A DNA stretch of 64,000 nt. It comes from JAFEBO01 sp036392375. GTDB taxonomy: Bacteria > Planctomycetota > Phycisphaerae > Phycisphaerales > UBA1924. The DNA lies in contig DASVYC010000083.1 of assembly GCA_036392375.1 (NCBI GenBank), positions 109,061-173,060 of the forward strand, in the 5' to 3' direction. This document shows, one piece after another, positions 39,921 through 48,275 of the stretch. Position 1 is the stretch's first letter. Each line of letters starts with the position of its first letter. The translations under genes and the position numbers were made by a program. Under the pieces are notes generated by a model. The model saw nothing but the letters and a program-made list of their open reading frames with translations, was not told the origin of the DNA and made no database searches.

Positions 39921-41756
39921 ATGCCGCCACGCCGCCGATCCCGAAAGCTGCCGATCGCGATCGCGCTGCTGGTTGTCCTGGCCGGGTCTTACGGCACGTA
40001 CCGCGCGACCCGCGGCGAACCGGGCGAAAATGCCGATGCCCGCGCGACCTCCGACACGGCCACGGTCCTGAAGACCAGCTTCGACATCACCACGCTCGCG
40101 ACGGGCGAGCTGGAAGCCAAGAAGCAGGTCGAGCTGCGCTCGCGCCTTGAGCAGCAGACGGTCGTGCAGGAGATCGTCCCCGAGGGGACGAGGGTCAAGG
40201 CCGGCGATGTCCTGGTGCGATTGAACGCCGACAAGATCCAGACTCAGTACGACGAGCAGCTCCTGCAGATCGAGACCTCCAAGAGCGAGCTGATCGCGGC
40301 GGAGAACGGGTACAACATCCAGGTCAACGAGAACGCCAACAACCTCCGCAACGCGACGCTGAAGGTGACGCTGGCGGAGCTCTCGCTGAGCCAGTGGCTC
40401 GAGGGCGAAGTCAAGACCAAGCGCGAAGCCAACCGGCTGGCGCTCTCGCAGAGCAAGCTGGAGCTGGACCGACTGGCCGAGAAGCTCATCCGCTCGCAGA
40501 AGCTCCAGGAGCAGGGGTTTCTGTCCAAGGACGAACTGGACCGGGACGAGCTGGACTACATCAAGGCCCAGAGCGCGTGGATCAAGGCCCAGCTCGATGA
40601 CAAGGTGTACGAGCAGTACCAGTTCCCCAAGGACGAGAAGCAGAAGAACGGCGATCTCGATCAAGCCCGCAGCGAGCTGACGAAGGTCAAGATGAACGCC
40701 GAGATTGACCTGGCGAGCAAGGCGGCGAGCCGCAACAACCGCCGGACCCAATTGACGATCCGCGAGAACACGCTCGCCAAGCTGAAGCAGCAGCTTGATT
40801 CGTCGGTCATCACGGCCCCGTCGGACGGGCTGGTGGTGTACGCGACCAGCATCCGTCGCAACATGTGGGGCGGCGGCGAGGGCCCGCTGCAGATCGGGCG
40901 CCAGGTCTATCCCAACGAGCTGCTCATTGTCCTGCCCGACACCAGCGAGATGGTCGCGAGCGTGCAGGTGCACGAGAGCCTCGCCGGCGACGTCAAGCCC
41001 GGCATGGCGGCGACCGTCAAGGTCGATGCGGTGGGCGGGAAGATGTTCCAGGGCACCGTCGACTCCATCGGCGTGCTGGCCGAGAGCGGCGGCTGGCGCG
41101 ACCCGGATCGGCGCGAGTACACCGTCAAGATCAAGATCGACGGCGTCGAAGAGATCGCGGCTCTCAAGCCCTCGATGCGCTGCGAGGCCCGTCTCACGCT
41201 CGGACGCGTCGAGGATGCGATCGCCATCCCGGTCCAAGGCGTGTTCAGCGACGGCCCCGTGCGCTTCACTTACACGCTGAACTCCGGACGCTACGAGCGG
41301 ACCCCGATACGCATCGGCAAGCGCTCAGACACGTACGCGGAGGTGATGGCGGGCGTGGAGCCGGGCACGACCGTGCTGCTGCGCGACCCCACCCCGGCGG
41401 AGGTGCTCGCCGGGCCTTGGGACAAGGCACGTCTCGAGCTTGCGGGCTACAGCCTTGATGAGAAGGGCAACCCGGTGGTTGGCGGCGGGCGCGGGCCGGC
41501 CCGCGGCGCCGGCGCTCCACGTGCCGCGGGGATGAAGGGCGGCGGCAAACCTGAAGTCACTGCCAGCAGCCCCAGGCCGGATACCGCCAAGCCCGACGCT
41601 GGCAAAGCTGACGGCAAGGGCGACGGCGCCGCGATCGCCACCGACGCCAAGCCAGCCGAGACCAAAGCGACCGAGACCAAGCCAGCCGAGAAACCCGTCG
41701 AGAGCAAGCCGGTTGCGACCGCCGTCACCAAGCCCGATGCGGCCCCAGCGAAATAG
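39921..41756 (+). CDS. HlyD/MacA-like periplasmic adaptor with low-complexity tail
   Basis: The product is 611 residues. A membrane anchor at about 11-25 follows MPPRRRSRK. The first barrel/lipoyl half (ELRSRLEQQTVVQEIVPEG, VKAGDVLVRLNAD) leads to a coiled coil of about 190 residues, then the second lipoyl half SSVITAPSDGLVVYATS, a beta-barrel (MVASVQVHESLAGDVKPGM) and a membrane-proximal domain. Residues about 510-611 are Ala/Lys/Pro/Glu-rich with AETKATETKPAEKP repeats and look disordered. Such adaptors link RND or ABC inner-membrane pumps to an outer-membrane channel, but neither pump nor channel is adjacent. AGGAG lies about 9 nt upstream. It converges with the HD-GYP gene 3 bp away. Confidence 0.85.
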   Translation: MPPRRRSRKLPIAIALLVVLAGSYGTYRATRGEPGENADARATSDTATVLKTSFDITTLATGELEAKKQVELRSRLEQQTVVQEIVPEGTRVKAGDVLVRLNADKIQTQYDEQLLQIETSKSELIAAENGYNIQVNENANNLRNATLKVTLAELSLSQWLEGEVKTKREANRLALSQSKLELDRLAEKLIRSQKLQEQGFLSKDELDRDELDYIKAQSAWIKAQLDDKVYEQYQFPKDEKQKNGDLDQARSELTKVKMNAEIDLASKAASRNNRRTQLTIRENTLAKLKQQLDSSVITAPSDGLVVYATSIRRNMWGGGEGPLQIGRQVYPNELLIVLPDTSEMVASVQVHESLAGDVKPGMAATVKVDAVGGKMFQGTVDSIGVLAESGGWRDPDRREYTVKIKIDGVEEIAALKPSMRCEARLTLGRVEDAIAIPVQGVFSDGPVRFTYTLNSGRYERTPIRIGKRSDTYAEVMAGVEPGTTVLLRDPTPAEVLAGPWDKARLELAGYSLDEKGNPVVGGGRGPARGAGAPRAAGMKGGGKPEVTASSPRPDTAKPDAGKADGKGDGAAIATDAKPAETKATETKPAEKPVESKPVATAVTKPDAAPAK

Positions 41757-41759
41757 GGA

Positions 41760-43010
41760 TCAACTCGCCTTGCGTCGCTCGGCCATCGCCACGGCGCGGT
41801 TGAGCAGTGCCTCGGCACCCGAGTGCAGATCGAACTCACCGGGCTTGAGATCGAAGTTGTCGTTGCCCACCGCGAAGCCGTCGGCGCGGGCGATGGTCAG
41901 GTCCTTGCGGGTGCGGAGGTCGAACTCGACCGGATCGGCGTTCTTGCCCGCCGGGACCAGGGTCTCGACCACGGGACGACAGGGCGATTCGTGGTTCCAA
42001 CGCGTGACCACGCACTCGTGTCCGTTTGAGAGCATCACGATGCTGCCCGGTGCATAGGCGGGGACCACGTTGAACAACGCTCGCAGGACCATGGGATCGA
42101 TGCGTGCAGCGTGCCTCGGCTCCTGGATGAGCTTGAGGGCGCGGACCGTGGGCATCGCTGGCTCGCCTTCTTCGCGCCCGTTGTTGCGGATGCGGCAGAA
42201 CAGGTCGGCGGCGGCGACGATGCGTGCGAAGACATGGATCTCCGAGCCTTTGAGCCCGACCTCCACCCCATTGGCGTCCTTGCGGGTCGGAAAGCCGCTG
42301 CCGTCGTAGGCCTGGTGGTGATGCAGCACGATCGCGGCGGCGGATGGCTCGATCTGCTCGTGGATGAGGTTGAAGCCGATCTGCACGTGCTCGCGGAAGG
42401 CGGGGTCAGTCTCGTCCTGGGTGGCGTCCCAGCGGGCCCGGGCCGCTGGCGGTAGGCGGACCATGCCCACATCGTGGAGCATGGCGCCGACGCCCAGGTT
42501 GGCGACGTCCTTGGCGACGGAGGCTGGCAGTCGCGGGCGCTCGTGGACGAGGTAGAAGTCGAGCTTGAGTCCCATGAGCACGCTGAGCAAGCAGACGTTG
42601 CTGGCGTGGCGCAAGGCGGCAGAGCCGGACTCGCCGATCTCGGTCACGTACAGGGCCGCCTTGGGATGCTCGCAAAACTTCTCGATCAGGCTGGAGACCG
42701 CGCGGCGGTACGAGGAGTAGTCCAGCCGTGCGTGCGCGGTGTTCATCACGCTGTCGAGGGCGCGGCCGACTTGCCCGGCGAGCTCGGAGCAGGCGGTGAC
42801 GATCTGCGGCGAGATGTACTCGCTGAGGTGGGCCAGCCGCGGGTATTTCACCCAGACCTCGCGGAGGCCGATCTCCCGCATCTTGGCGATCGTGTGGGCG
42901 TCGATCTCGGCGCCGGGGCGCAGCAGGATCACCTCCGGGCGGCGCGGGTGCAGCACCGGTAGAGCGATGACCATGCCTTCATGGGCTTGTTGGAGGGGTA
43001 CACGGAGCAT
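41760..43010 (-). CDS. HD-GYP domain protein (c-di-GMP phosphodiesterase-like) with altered motif
   Basis: The product is 416 residues. Residues 1-65 form an N-terminal domain (MLRVPLQQAHEGMVIALPVL, DUF3391-like). The HD-GYP domain has HD at 179-180 (GAMLHDVGMVRLP), REH at 206-208, and LHHHQAYDGSGFP at 229-241. The usual HHExxDGxGYP signature reads HHQAYDGSGFP here, with Glu replaced by Gln and Tyr by Phe. The C-terminal 110 residues form a PilZ-free beta region seen in planctomycete HD-GYP proteins. It may hydrolyse or only sense cyclic dinucleotides. The ATG at 43010 begins the family similarity; upstream in-frame sequence is unrelated. Confidence 0.85.
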   Translation of the reverse strand: MLRVPLQQAHEGMVIALPVLHPRRPEVILLRPGAEIDAHTIAKMREIGLREVWVKYPRLAHLSEYISPQIVTACSELAGQVGRALDSVMNTAHARLDYSSYRRAVSSLIEKFCEHPKAALYVTEIGESGSAALRHASNVCLLSVLMGLKLDFYLVHERPRLPASVAKDVANLGVGAMLHDVGMVRLPPAARARWDATQDETDPAFREHVQIGFNLIHEQIEPSAAAIVLHHHQAYDGSGFPTRKDANGVEVGLKGSEIHVFARIVAAADLFCRIRNNGREEGEPAMPTVRALKLIQEPRHAARIDPMVLRALFNVVPAYAPGSIVMLSNGHECVVTRWNHESPCRPVVETLVPAGKNADPVEFDLRTRKDLTIARADGFAVGNDNFDLKPGEFDLHSGAEALLNRAVAMAERRKAS

Positions 43011-43161
43011 GCGCCGGCAGACGCATCGGCCCGAGAATCGCCCGGCTGAAGCCGGGATGGCTCTGCGTCGTCGCGCGCGAGCTGCCGACGCCCGCACAAT
43101 CGGCTCGGAGTGCCGCGGCGCGGGGCCGTCCGATGCTCCGCACGCCCGAGAATCCGCACCG

Positions 43162-43167
43162 TACACT
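43162..43167 (+). promoter_or_regulatory. -10-like hexamer TACACT, 6 nt before the M16 homologue
   Basis: TACACT ends 6 nt before ATG 43174 with no SD. The same hexamer and spacing precede the M28 peptidase gene. Confidence 0.5.
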
Positions 43168-43173
43168 CGTCCG

Positions 43174-44412
43174 ATGCCCATCCATGTGTCAAAGCTCCGC
43201 TGCGGCTGCACGCTCCTGGTTGAGCCGATGCCCAGCGTCCGCTCCCTGGCCTTCTCGTGGCTGGTGCCCGGCGCGTCGGCCGACGACCCGGTGAACCGCC
43301 TGGGGCGGGGCGCGATGTGGGCCGAGCTGCTGATGCGCGGCACGCGTTCGCTCGATTCCCGCGCCCACGCCGATGCCGTCGATCGCCTCGGCGCCTCCCG
43401 CATCGTGGACAACGGCGTCTACTTCCTCCGCCTCGCCTCGACCATGCTGGGCAACCGCATGCGCGAGGTCCTGCCGCTGTTCACCGAGATGGCCCTGGCC
43501 CCGCGCTTCGACGCCGATTCGATCGAGCCGGCCCGCGACCTGTGCCTGCAGGCGCTGGCGTCGCTCGCCGACGATCCGCAGGAGCGTGCGGTGCTCGCCG
43601 CCCGCGAGCGTCACTACCCCATGCCCCTCAACCGCAGCGGTCACGGCGACGAACCGGGGCTGACCTCGCTCACCCACGATGAGATCACCCGGGGCTGGGT
43701 CGCGATCCAGAACCCGGCACGCTCCATCTTTTGTGCCGCGGGAGCGGTCGATCCGTTGGAACTGGCCGCGGAGCTGGACGAGATCCTCGGCGACTGGACC
43801 GGCGCGGCCCCCGAGCCCGCCGTCGCGCAGACCGCGCCCCGCGGCTACGCCCACGAAGTGGACGAGACCAACCAGGTCCAGATCGTCCTGCTCCACGACG
43901 CACCCAACGAGGCCTCACCCGACGCGATGCTGGAGAAGATCGTCGTCGGCGTGCTCTCGGGCGGTATGTCGGGTCGACTGTTCACCGAGGTGCGCGAGAA
44001 GCGCGGTCTGTGCTACAGCGTCAGCGCCAGCTACCGGGGCGACCGCGACACCGGCGGCGTCATCGCATACGTCGGTACGTCCCCCGACCGGGCCCAGCAG
44101 TCACTCGACGTCCTCACCGCCGAGTTGCATCGGATCAACACGCCCGAGGGACGCATCACGCCCGAGGAGTTCCAGCGAGCCGTCGTCGGCATGAAGACGA
44201 GTCTGGTCTTCAGCGGCGAATCGACGAGCGCCCGGGCCGCGGCGATCGGATCGGATTACTTCCGACTCGGCCGGTGCCGCACGCTGGAAGAAGTCGCCCA
44301 GGCCGTGGACGCGATCACGCTCGATCAGGTGAACGACTATCTCGCTCGACGCGCCGTGGGCCGGGTGACGATCCAGACCGTGGGACCGGCGGCGCTGCGG
44401 CCGCCGCTGTAA
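43174..44412 (+). CDS. M16 peptidase family protein lacking the zinc site
   Basis: The product is 412 residues, the length of M16B (PqqF/MPP-like) subunits. The N-terminal half has LVPGASADDPVNRLGRG followed by MWAEL at 48-52 where active members have HxxEH: both His are replaced (Met48, Leu52) and the Glu is kept. The C-terminal half keeps SGGMSGRLFTEVREKRGLCY, the arginine/tyrosine motif that binds substrate in both active and inactive partners. It therefore resembles the non-catalytic alpha subunit of an M16 heterodimer. No active partner is adjacent. The start has TACACT 6 nt upstream. Confidence 0.87.
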   Translation: MPIHVSKLRCGCTLLVEPMPSVRSLAFSWLVPGASADDPVNRLGRGAMWAELLMRGTRSLDSRAHADAVDRLGASRIVDNGVYFLRLASTMLGNRMREVLPLFTEMALAPRFDADSIEPARDLCLQALASLADDPQERAVLAARERHYPMPLNRSGHGDEPGLTSLTHDEITRGWVAIQNPARSIFCAAGAVDPLELAAELDEILGDWTGAAPEPAVAQTAPRGYAHEVDETNQVQIVLLHDAPNEASPDAMLEKIVVGVLSGGMSGRLFTEVREKRGLCYSVSASYRGDRDTGGVIAYVGTSPDRAQQSLDVLTAELHRINTPEGRITPEEFQRAVVGMKTSLVFSGESTSARAAAIGSDYFRLGRCRTLEEVAQAVDAITLDQVNDYLARRAVGRVTIQTVGPAALRPPL

Positions 44413-44437
44413 CCGCCCAAACGGGCGTGGGCTTTCC

Positions 44438-44443
44438 TATAGT
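44438..44443 (+). promoter_or_regulatory. -10 hexamer TATAGT, 8 nt before nuoE
   Basis: TATAGT ends 8 nt before ATG 44452. It implies a start at or just before the initiation codon. Confidence 0.5.
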
Positions 44444-44451
44444 CCGCCCGC

Positions 44452-44991
44452 ATGTCCTGGATCACCAAGAACTCCGCGTCCGCCACCGTTGACCGCAGCC
44501 AGGGGCCGTTCCTGACGCAGCAGATGCGTCAGCACCTCAGCCAGCACATCGTGCCGCGCTACGAGCGGAAGATGGGTGCGCTGCTCCCCACGCTCCACGA
44601 GGTCCAGCACACCTACGGCTGGATCCCGCCCGCCGCGATGATGGAGGTCGCCGAGTTCCTCGAGATCAAGCCCGCCGACGTCATCGACACCGCCAGCTTC
44701 TACGAGGAGTACTGGCTCAAGCGCAAGGGCAAGCACCTTGTGAGCGTCTGCCGCAGCATCGCCTGCGAGTTCTGCGGCCAGCCCAAGATCACCCAGGCCG
44801 TCAAGGACGCCCTCGGCATCGACGTCGGCGAGACCACCGCCGACAACGAGTTCACCCTCATCGAGCTCGAGTGCCTCGGCTCCTGTGGCACCGCCCCGGC
44901 GATCCTGATCGACGAGACCCTGCACGAGAACGTCAAGCCCGAACAGATCGCGGGCTTGCTCGAAGCCGCGAAGAAGCACGCCCATCACTGA
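44452..44991 (+). CDS. nuoE: NADH-quinone oxidoreductase subunit E, [2Fe-2S] thioredoxin-like ferredoxin
   Basis: The product is 179 residues. The helical N-terminal part includes ALLPTLHEVQHTYGWIPPAA, and the ferredoxin domain has the four ligands Cys100, Cys105, Cys141 and Cys145 (VCRSIACEFCG and ECLGSCGTAP), the spacing of NuoE/Nqo2. It carries cluster N1a near the FMN site of the NADH module of complex I. No nuoF or nuoG follows, so complex I genes must be elsewhere or this serves a soluble diaphorase/hydrogenase. Immediately downstream is a small unrelated gene. Confidence 0.9.
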   Translation: MSWITKNSASATVDRSQGPFLTQQMRQHLSQHIVPRYERKMGALLPTLHEVQHTYGWIPPAAMMEVAEFLEIKPADVIDTASFYEEYWLKRKGKHLVSVCRSIACEFCGQPKITQAVKDALGIDVGETTADNEFTLIELECLGSCGTAPAILIDETLHENVKPEQIAGLLEAAKKHAHH

Positions 44992-45026
44992 TTGCGGATC
45001 AACACGCCGGGGCCTTGAAGGCCACG

Positions 45027-45083
45027 CCCCCACCGCAGCCCTGCCCCGCTGCTCCCCTCCTCCCCTGCTCCCCTTCCTCCCCT
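45027..45083 (+). repeat. Pyrimidine-rich tract ahead of a small gene
   Basis: This near-continuous C/T stretch, with CCTGCTCC and CTCCTCCCC units, runs up to the ATG at 45084. Similar tracts precede nusG (25712-25740) and ftsK (52818-52888). Confidence 0.5.
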
Positions 45084-45314
45084 ATGCCCCCCGAGAAATC
45101 CATCTCGCGTTCGCTGGGTGAGTTCTTCGGGCACATCTGGAAGGGCGTGCAGGAGCCCGTCGGCGAGCCGCCCTCGAAGCCCGACGGCAAGATGATCGTC
45201 CGCGAGCACACCGAGGAAGAAGTCCGCGACACGCCGCAGGGCAAGGTCGTGCTGCGGCGGACGATCGTGGAAGAGATGGAAGTGGTGCCCGAAGTCAAGA
45301 AGCGCGACGCGTAG
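45084..45314 (+). CDS. Small hypothetical protein
   Basis: The product is 76 residues, hydrophilic, with EKSISRSLGEFFGHIWKGVQ at the start and an acidic/basic second half (MIVREHTEEEVRDTP, VVLRRTIVEEMEVVPE). There is no membrane segment or known motif. It starts directly after a pyrimidine-rich tract without a clear SD, 92 bp behind nuoE. The regular strand-like alternation suggests a real folded product, but support is limited to its position between two genes on the same strand. Confidence 0.55.
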   Translation: MPPEKSISRSLGEFFGHIWKGVQEPVGEPPSKPDGKMIVREHTEEEVRDTPQGKVVLRRTIVEEMEVVPEVKKRDA

Positions 45315-45418
45315 ATCCGGTGTTTGGACCTGATATCGTCGAGCCCCACGCTGAGGAACCTCCCAAGAGGCTGCGGACCGGCTGCAACCCCCGCGCATTT
45401 CGCCGCAAACACGAAATC

Positions 45419-46000
45419 ATGTCTCATTCTCTCCCGACAACTCCGGCGGTTTCGTACGACCCAGCGGGCCGGCCGGTGCTCCGTACCGCTCGGCTCACGC
45501 TATCGGCGATGGAGCCAAGCGACGCACCAGCGATCGCTTCGCTCGCGGGCGACAAACGCGTGTTTGACAAGACGCTCTTGATCCCGCATCCCTACGAGCT
45601 TCGACACGCCCACGAGTGGATCGCGTCGCACGCGACCCAGTGGCAGCGCTGGAAGCAGGACTGGACGGCGAACTGGGCGATCCGACTGGACGGAGCGATG
45701 ATCGGCGCGATCGGGCTCGTGGGCGCCGCGGCCCACAGGCGCGCGGAGCTTGGCTACTGGGTCGGGGCACCGCATTGGGGGAATGGCTACGCGTCCGAGG
45801 CCGCGGCCGCGGTAGTCGCGTTTGCGCGGGACGTGCTCGGGGCCAAGCGGCTCGAAGCGGGCGTCTTCGTGGGCAACGAAGCCTCGCGCCGTGTCCTACA
45901 GAAGTGTGGGATGCGCGAAGAGTGCATCCGCCGCGCCCGCTACATCAAAAACGGCGTGCACGTCGACGAGCATTTCTTGGCGGTTGTGTTCGATGGATGA
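45419..46000 (+). CDS. GNAT-family N-acetyltransferase (RimJ/RimL type)
   Basis: The product is 193 residues. VLRTARLTLSAMEPSDAPAI is the RimJ-like opening. WAIRLDGAMIGAIGLVG and RAELGYWVGAPHWGNGYASE form strands 4-5 with the acetyl-CoA loop (Q/RxxGxG/A-like HWGNGYA). GNEASRRVLQKCGMR is the alcohol-dehydrogenase-like helix common to this subgroup. It acetylates an N-terminal alpha-amine or small amine with acetyl-CoA. The ATG at 45419 begins the domain; no strong SD. The substrate is unknown. Confidence 0.87.
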   Translation: MSHSLPTTPAVSYDPAGRPVLRTARLTLSAMEPSDAPAIASLAGDKRVFDKTLLIPHPYELRHAHEWIASHATQWQRWKQDWTANWAIRLDGAMIGAIGLVGAAAHRRAELGYWVGAPHWGNGYASEAAAAVVAFARDVLGAKRLEAGVFVGNEASRRVLQKCGMREECIRRARYIKNGVHVDEHFLAVVFDG

Positions 46001-46090
46001 CGAACCCTCTGCGCGAGCGGAGGGCCACCGGGGCGTGGTTCAAGGAACGGACGTCGAGCCCACTCCCACATTTGCGCGTGGGGTTTGTGT

Positions 46091-46912
46091 TCAGCCGCCC
46101 AGCCGCTCGGTCCACCGCGACATGTGCTCGCGCCTGGTCAGGTCGTACATCAACGGCGTGACGGTGATGTTGCCCTTCAGCAGCAAGTCCACATCGGTGC
46201 CCGGATCGCTGCTGCGGAAGCCCAGGCCGCTGCCGGTGGCCCAGTAGTAGGGCTCGCCCAGCGGGCTGTGGCGTTTCTCGTAGCTGTCTTCCAGACCGTG
46301 CGTGTTCATCGGGCAGACGCGGACCGGCGGCATCGGTCCGCCGGTCTCGGTGACTGGGATGTTGATCGACAGGCACTCGTGCGCCTCGGGCAGGCCGCGG
46401 GCGAGGATCATCTCAAGCACCTTCCGTGCCCGAGCCGCCGCCACATCAAACCGCGCCCGACCTTTGCCCAACTGCAGCGAGACCGCGATCGCGGGGATGC
46501 CCAGGAACGCACCCTCGATCGCGGCCGCGACGGTGCCGCTGTAGATGACGTTGATGCCGCAGTTCGCACCCGCGTTCATGCCGCTGATGATGACGTCGGG
46601 GCGTGCGCCCTTGCCGAAGCGTTCGGGCCACAGGTTCGACACCGCGAGCTTCACGCAGTCGGCGGGGCGTCCATCGACCGCAATGCCGCTCATGCGCGGG
46701 TTCACTTGAACGTCGCTGGTCATGAGTGGTTGATGGAACGTGACCCCGTGGCTGGTCGCCGACTGGACGGTGAGGGGCGCGATGGTCACCACCTCGGTCG
46801 TCGGCCCGAGCATGGACCCGCCGAAGCGCCCTTCAGGGTCGACGAGCGCGTCGTACAGATGGGTGATGCCAGGAGCCCGGATGCCGTCGTCGTTGGTGAG
46901 CAGGATCTTCAT
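46091..46912 (-). CDS. surE: 5'/3'-nucleotidase SurE
   Basis: The product is 273 residues. MKILLTNDDGIRAPGI holds the metal-binding Asp8 and Asp9, SATSHG and SGMNAGANCG carry the further Ser and Asn ligands. GTDVDLLLKGNITVTPL is the conserved C-terminal element. SurE is a divalent-metal-dependent nucleoside monophosphatase linked to stationary-phase survival. The ATG at 46912 has TATCCT 8 nt upstream. Pcm and nlpD, its partners in enterobacteria, are absent; upstream is a double-hairpin repeat and a divergent exported methyltransferase-like gene. Confidence 0.93.
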   Translation of the reverse strand: MKILLTNDDGIRAPGITHLYDALVDPEGRFGGSMLGPTTEVVTIAPLTVQSATSHGVTFHQPLMTSDVQVNPRMSGIAVDGRPADCVKLAVSNLWPERFGKGARPDVIISGMNAGANCGINVIYSGTVAAAIEGAFLGIPAIAVSLQLGKGRARFDVAAARARKVLEMILARGLPEAHECLSINIPVTETGGPMPPVRVCPMNTHGLEDSYEKRHSPLGEPYYWATGSGLGFRSSDPGTDVDLLLKGNITVTPLMYDLTRREHMSRWTERLGG

Positions 46913-46920
46913 GTCTGACG

Positions 46921-46926
46921 AGGATA
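46921..46926 (-). promoter_or_regulatory. -10-like hexamer TATCCT, 8 nt before surE
   Basis: On the minus strand TATCCT ends 8 nt before the ATG at 46912, with no SD. Confidence 0.4.
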
Positions 46927-46979
46927 TGGACTCAAGGTCGGATTTCCGATCGGGCATGTCGGATGGCCACTCCGTTCCG

Positions 46980-47078
46980 GGTGCCACTGCTTGACCTGCT
47001 GAGAGGCCAAGCGATGCGTGGGCGTCCGTCACAGGCACCGCCCCACGGCTTGGCTCAGAGCAGCCAAGCCGTGGCACC
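46980..47078. repeat. Double-hairpin intergenic element, copy 2 (99 bp)
   Basis: Bounded by GGTGCCAC...GTGGCACC, the same length as copy 1 (14877-14975). The right hairpin CCACGGCTTGGCT...AGCCAAGCCGTGG is well conserved and the left one (CACTGCTTGACC...) is degraded; GCGTGGGCG lies in the spacer. Located between divergent surE and the exported methyltransferase-like gene. Confidence 0.8.
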
Positions 47079-47140
47079 GATCACATGCTTCATCTCCCCG
47101 ACGCCTGCAACGCAGCTCCCCGCAACTCGGTACAAGAGTC

Positions 47141-48223
47141 ATGCGAAACACGATCCTGCCGCTGTCAATGGCCTCGATTCTCGCAGCGTTTGCCGGGGCC
47201 CAGGCAGCGCCTGCTCCCACTCCGGCACCCGTGCCTGCCAAGGCTCCCGAAGCCCCGAAGCCTCCGGAGAACGTACGGGTCCTCGCAGACATCAGCGCGG
47301 CGGCGAAGAGCGTGCTTCCGGTGATGACGACCGACGCGGGTCGCGACTTCGTGCGCGCCGCCGATTCGCTGCCGCCGCGTGAGATCCGCACCGTCTACCG
47401 CGATCGCGAGCGTGGCATGGCGATCTCCGAAGATGCATGGAAGAAGCTGAGCGCCGACGAACAGGCGAAGTACAAGCCGCGGGCGATGGACGAGCGGATG
47501 TACTACTACACCGGCTACGGCTCGCCGCTGACGTACTCCCGCATGATCGACCTCTCGGGCAAGCACGGCGTCACGTCCTGGAAGGGTAAGCGTGTCCTCG
47601 ATTTCGGCAACGCGGGCATCGGTCACCTCCGAATGCTCGCGAGCCTTGGTGCCGATGCACAGGGCGTGGATGTCGAGCCGCTTTGGGCCGCGATGTACAG
47701 CCAGGCGGACGACCAAGGCAAGGTGCCCGCCGCGACGATCAGCGCGGGCGCGGAAGGAAACGTGAAGGTGCACGTTGGTCGATGGCCCGCGGAGAAGGCG
47801 GTCGCCGACGCCATCGGCGGCGGGTACGACGTCTTCCTGAGCAAGAACACACTGAAGTACGGGTACATCCATCCCAGGCGCGAGACGGAGAAGCGATTCC
47901 TCGTGGATCTTGGCGTGGATGACGCGGGCTTCCTGAAAGCCGTGCACGATGCGCTCAAGCCCGGCGGTCTGGCGATCATTTACAACATCTCGCCCGCGCA
48001 GGCCCCGGCCGACAAGCCCTACATCCCGTGGGCCGACGGCGAGTTCCCGTTCACGCGCGAGCTGACGGAGAAGGCCGGCTTCGAGATCTTGGAATGGGAC
48101 GTGGTGGACGACGAGGTCTGTCACACGCTCTGGCCGTACATCGCGGGCGATACCAAGAGCACGCCCGAGCAACTGAAGGCGACGATCTTCACGCACTACA
48201 CAGTGTTGAAGAAGCGGTCCTGA
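47141..48223 (+). CDS. Exported protein with a methyltransferase-like Rossmann domain
   Basis: The product is 360 residues. A signal peptide (MRNTILPLSMASILAAFAGAQA) and a Pro/Ala linker are followed by a helical region with YYYTGYGSPLTYSRMIDLSG, then GKRVLDFGNAGIGHLRML, a class I SAM motif I, with GADAQGVDVEPLW as the strand-2 acidic end and LKPGGLAIIYNIS as the post-III segment. Export of a SAM-dependent enzyme is odd because SAM is cytoplasmic; the domain may have another ligand, or the N-terminus may be a membrane anchor. The start is the ATG at 47141. Function unknown. Confidence 0.75.
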   Translation: MRNTILPLSMASILAAFAGAQAAPAPTPAPVPAKAPEAPKPPENVRVLADISAAAKSVLPVMTTDAGRDFVRAADSLPPREIRTVYRDRERGMAISEDAWKKLSADEQAKYKPRAMDERMYYYTGYGSPLTYSRMIDLSGKHGVTSWKGKRVLDFGNAGIGHLRMLASLGADAQGVDVEPLWAAMYSQADDQGKVPAATISAGAEGNVKVHVGRWPAEKAVADAIGGGYDVFLSKNTLKYGYIHPRRETEKRFLVDLGVDDAGFLKAVHDALKPGGLAIIYNISPAQAPADKPYIPWADGEFPFTRELTEKAGFEILEWDVVDDEVCHTLWPYIAGDTKSTPEQLKATIFTHYTVLKKRS

Positions 48224-48275
48224 CGGGAGCGTGGCCTTTCACGCCCCGCCCTCACAGATCGGCTGCAAGTTGGTC

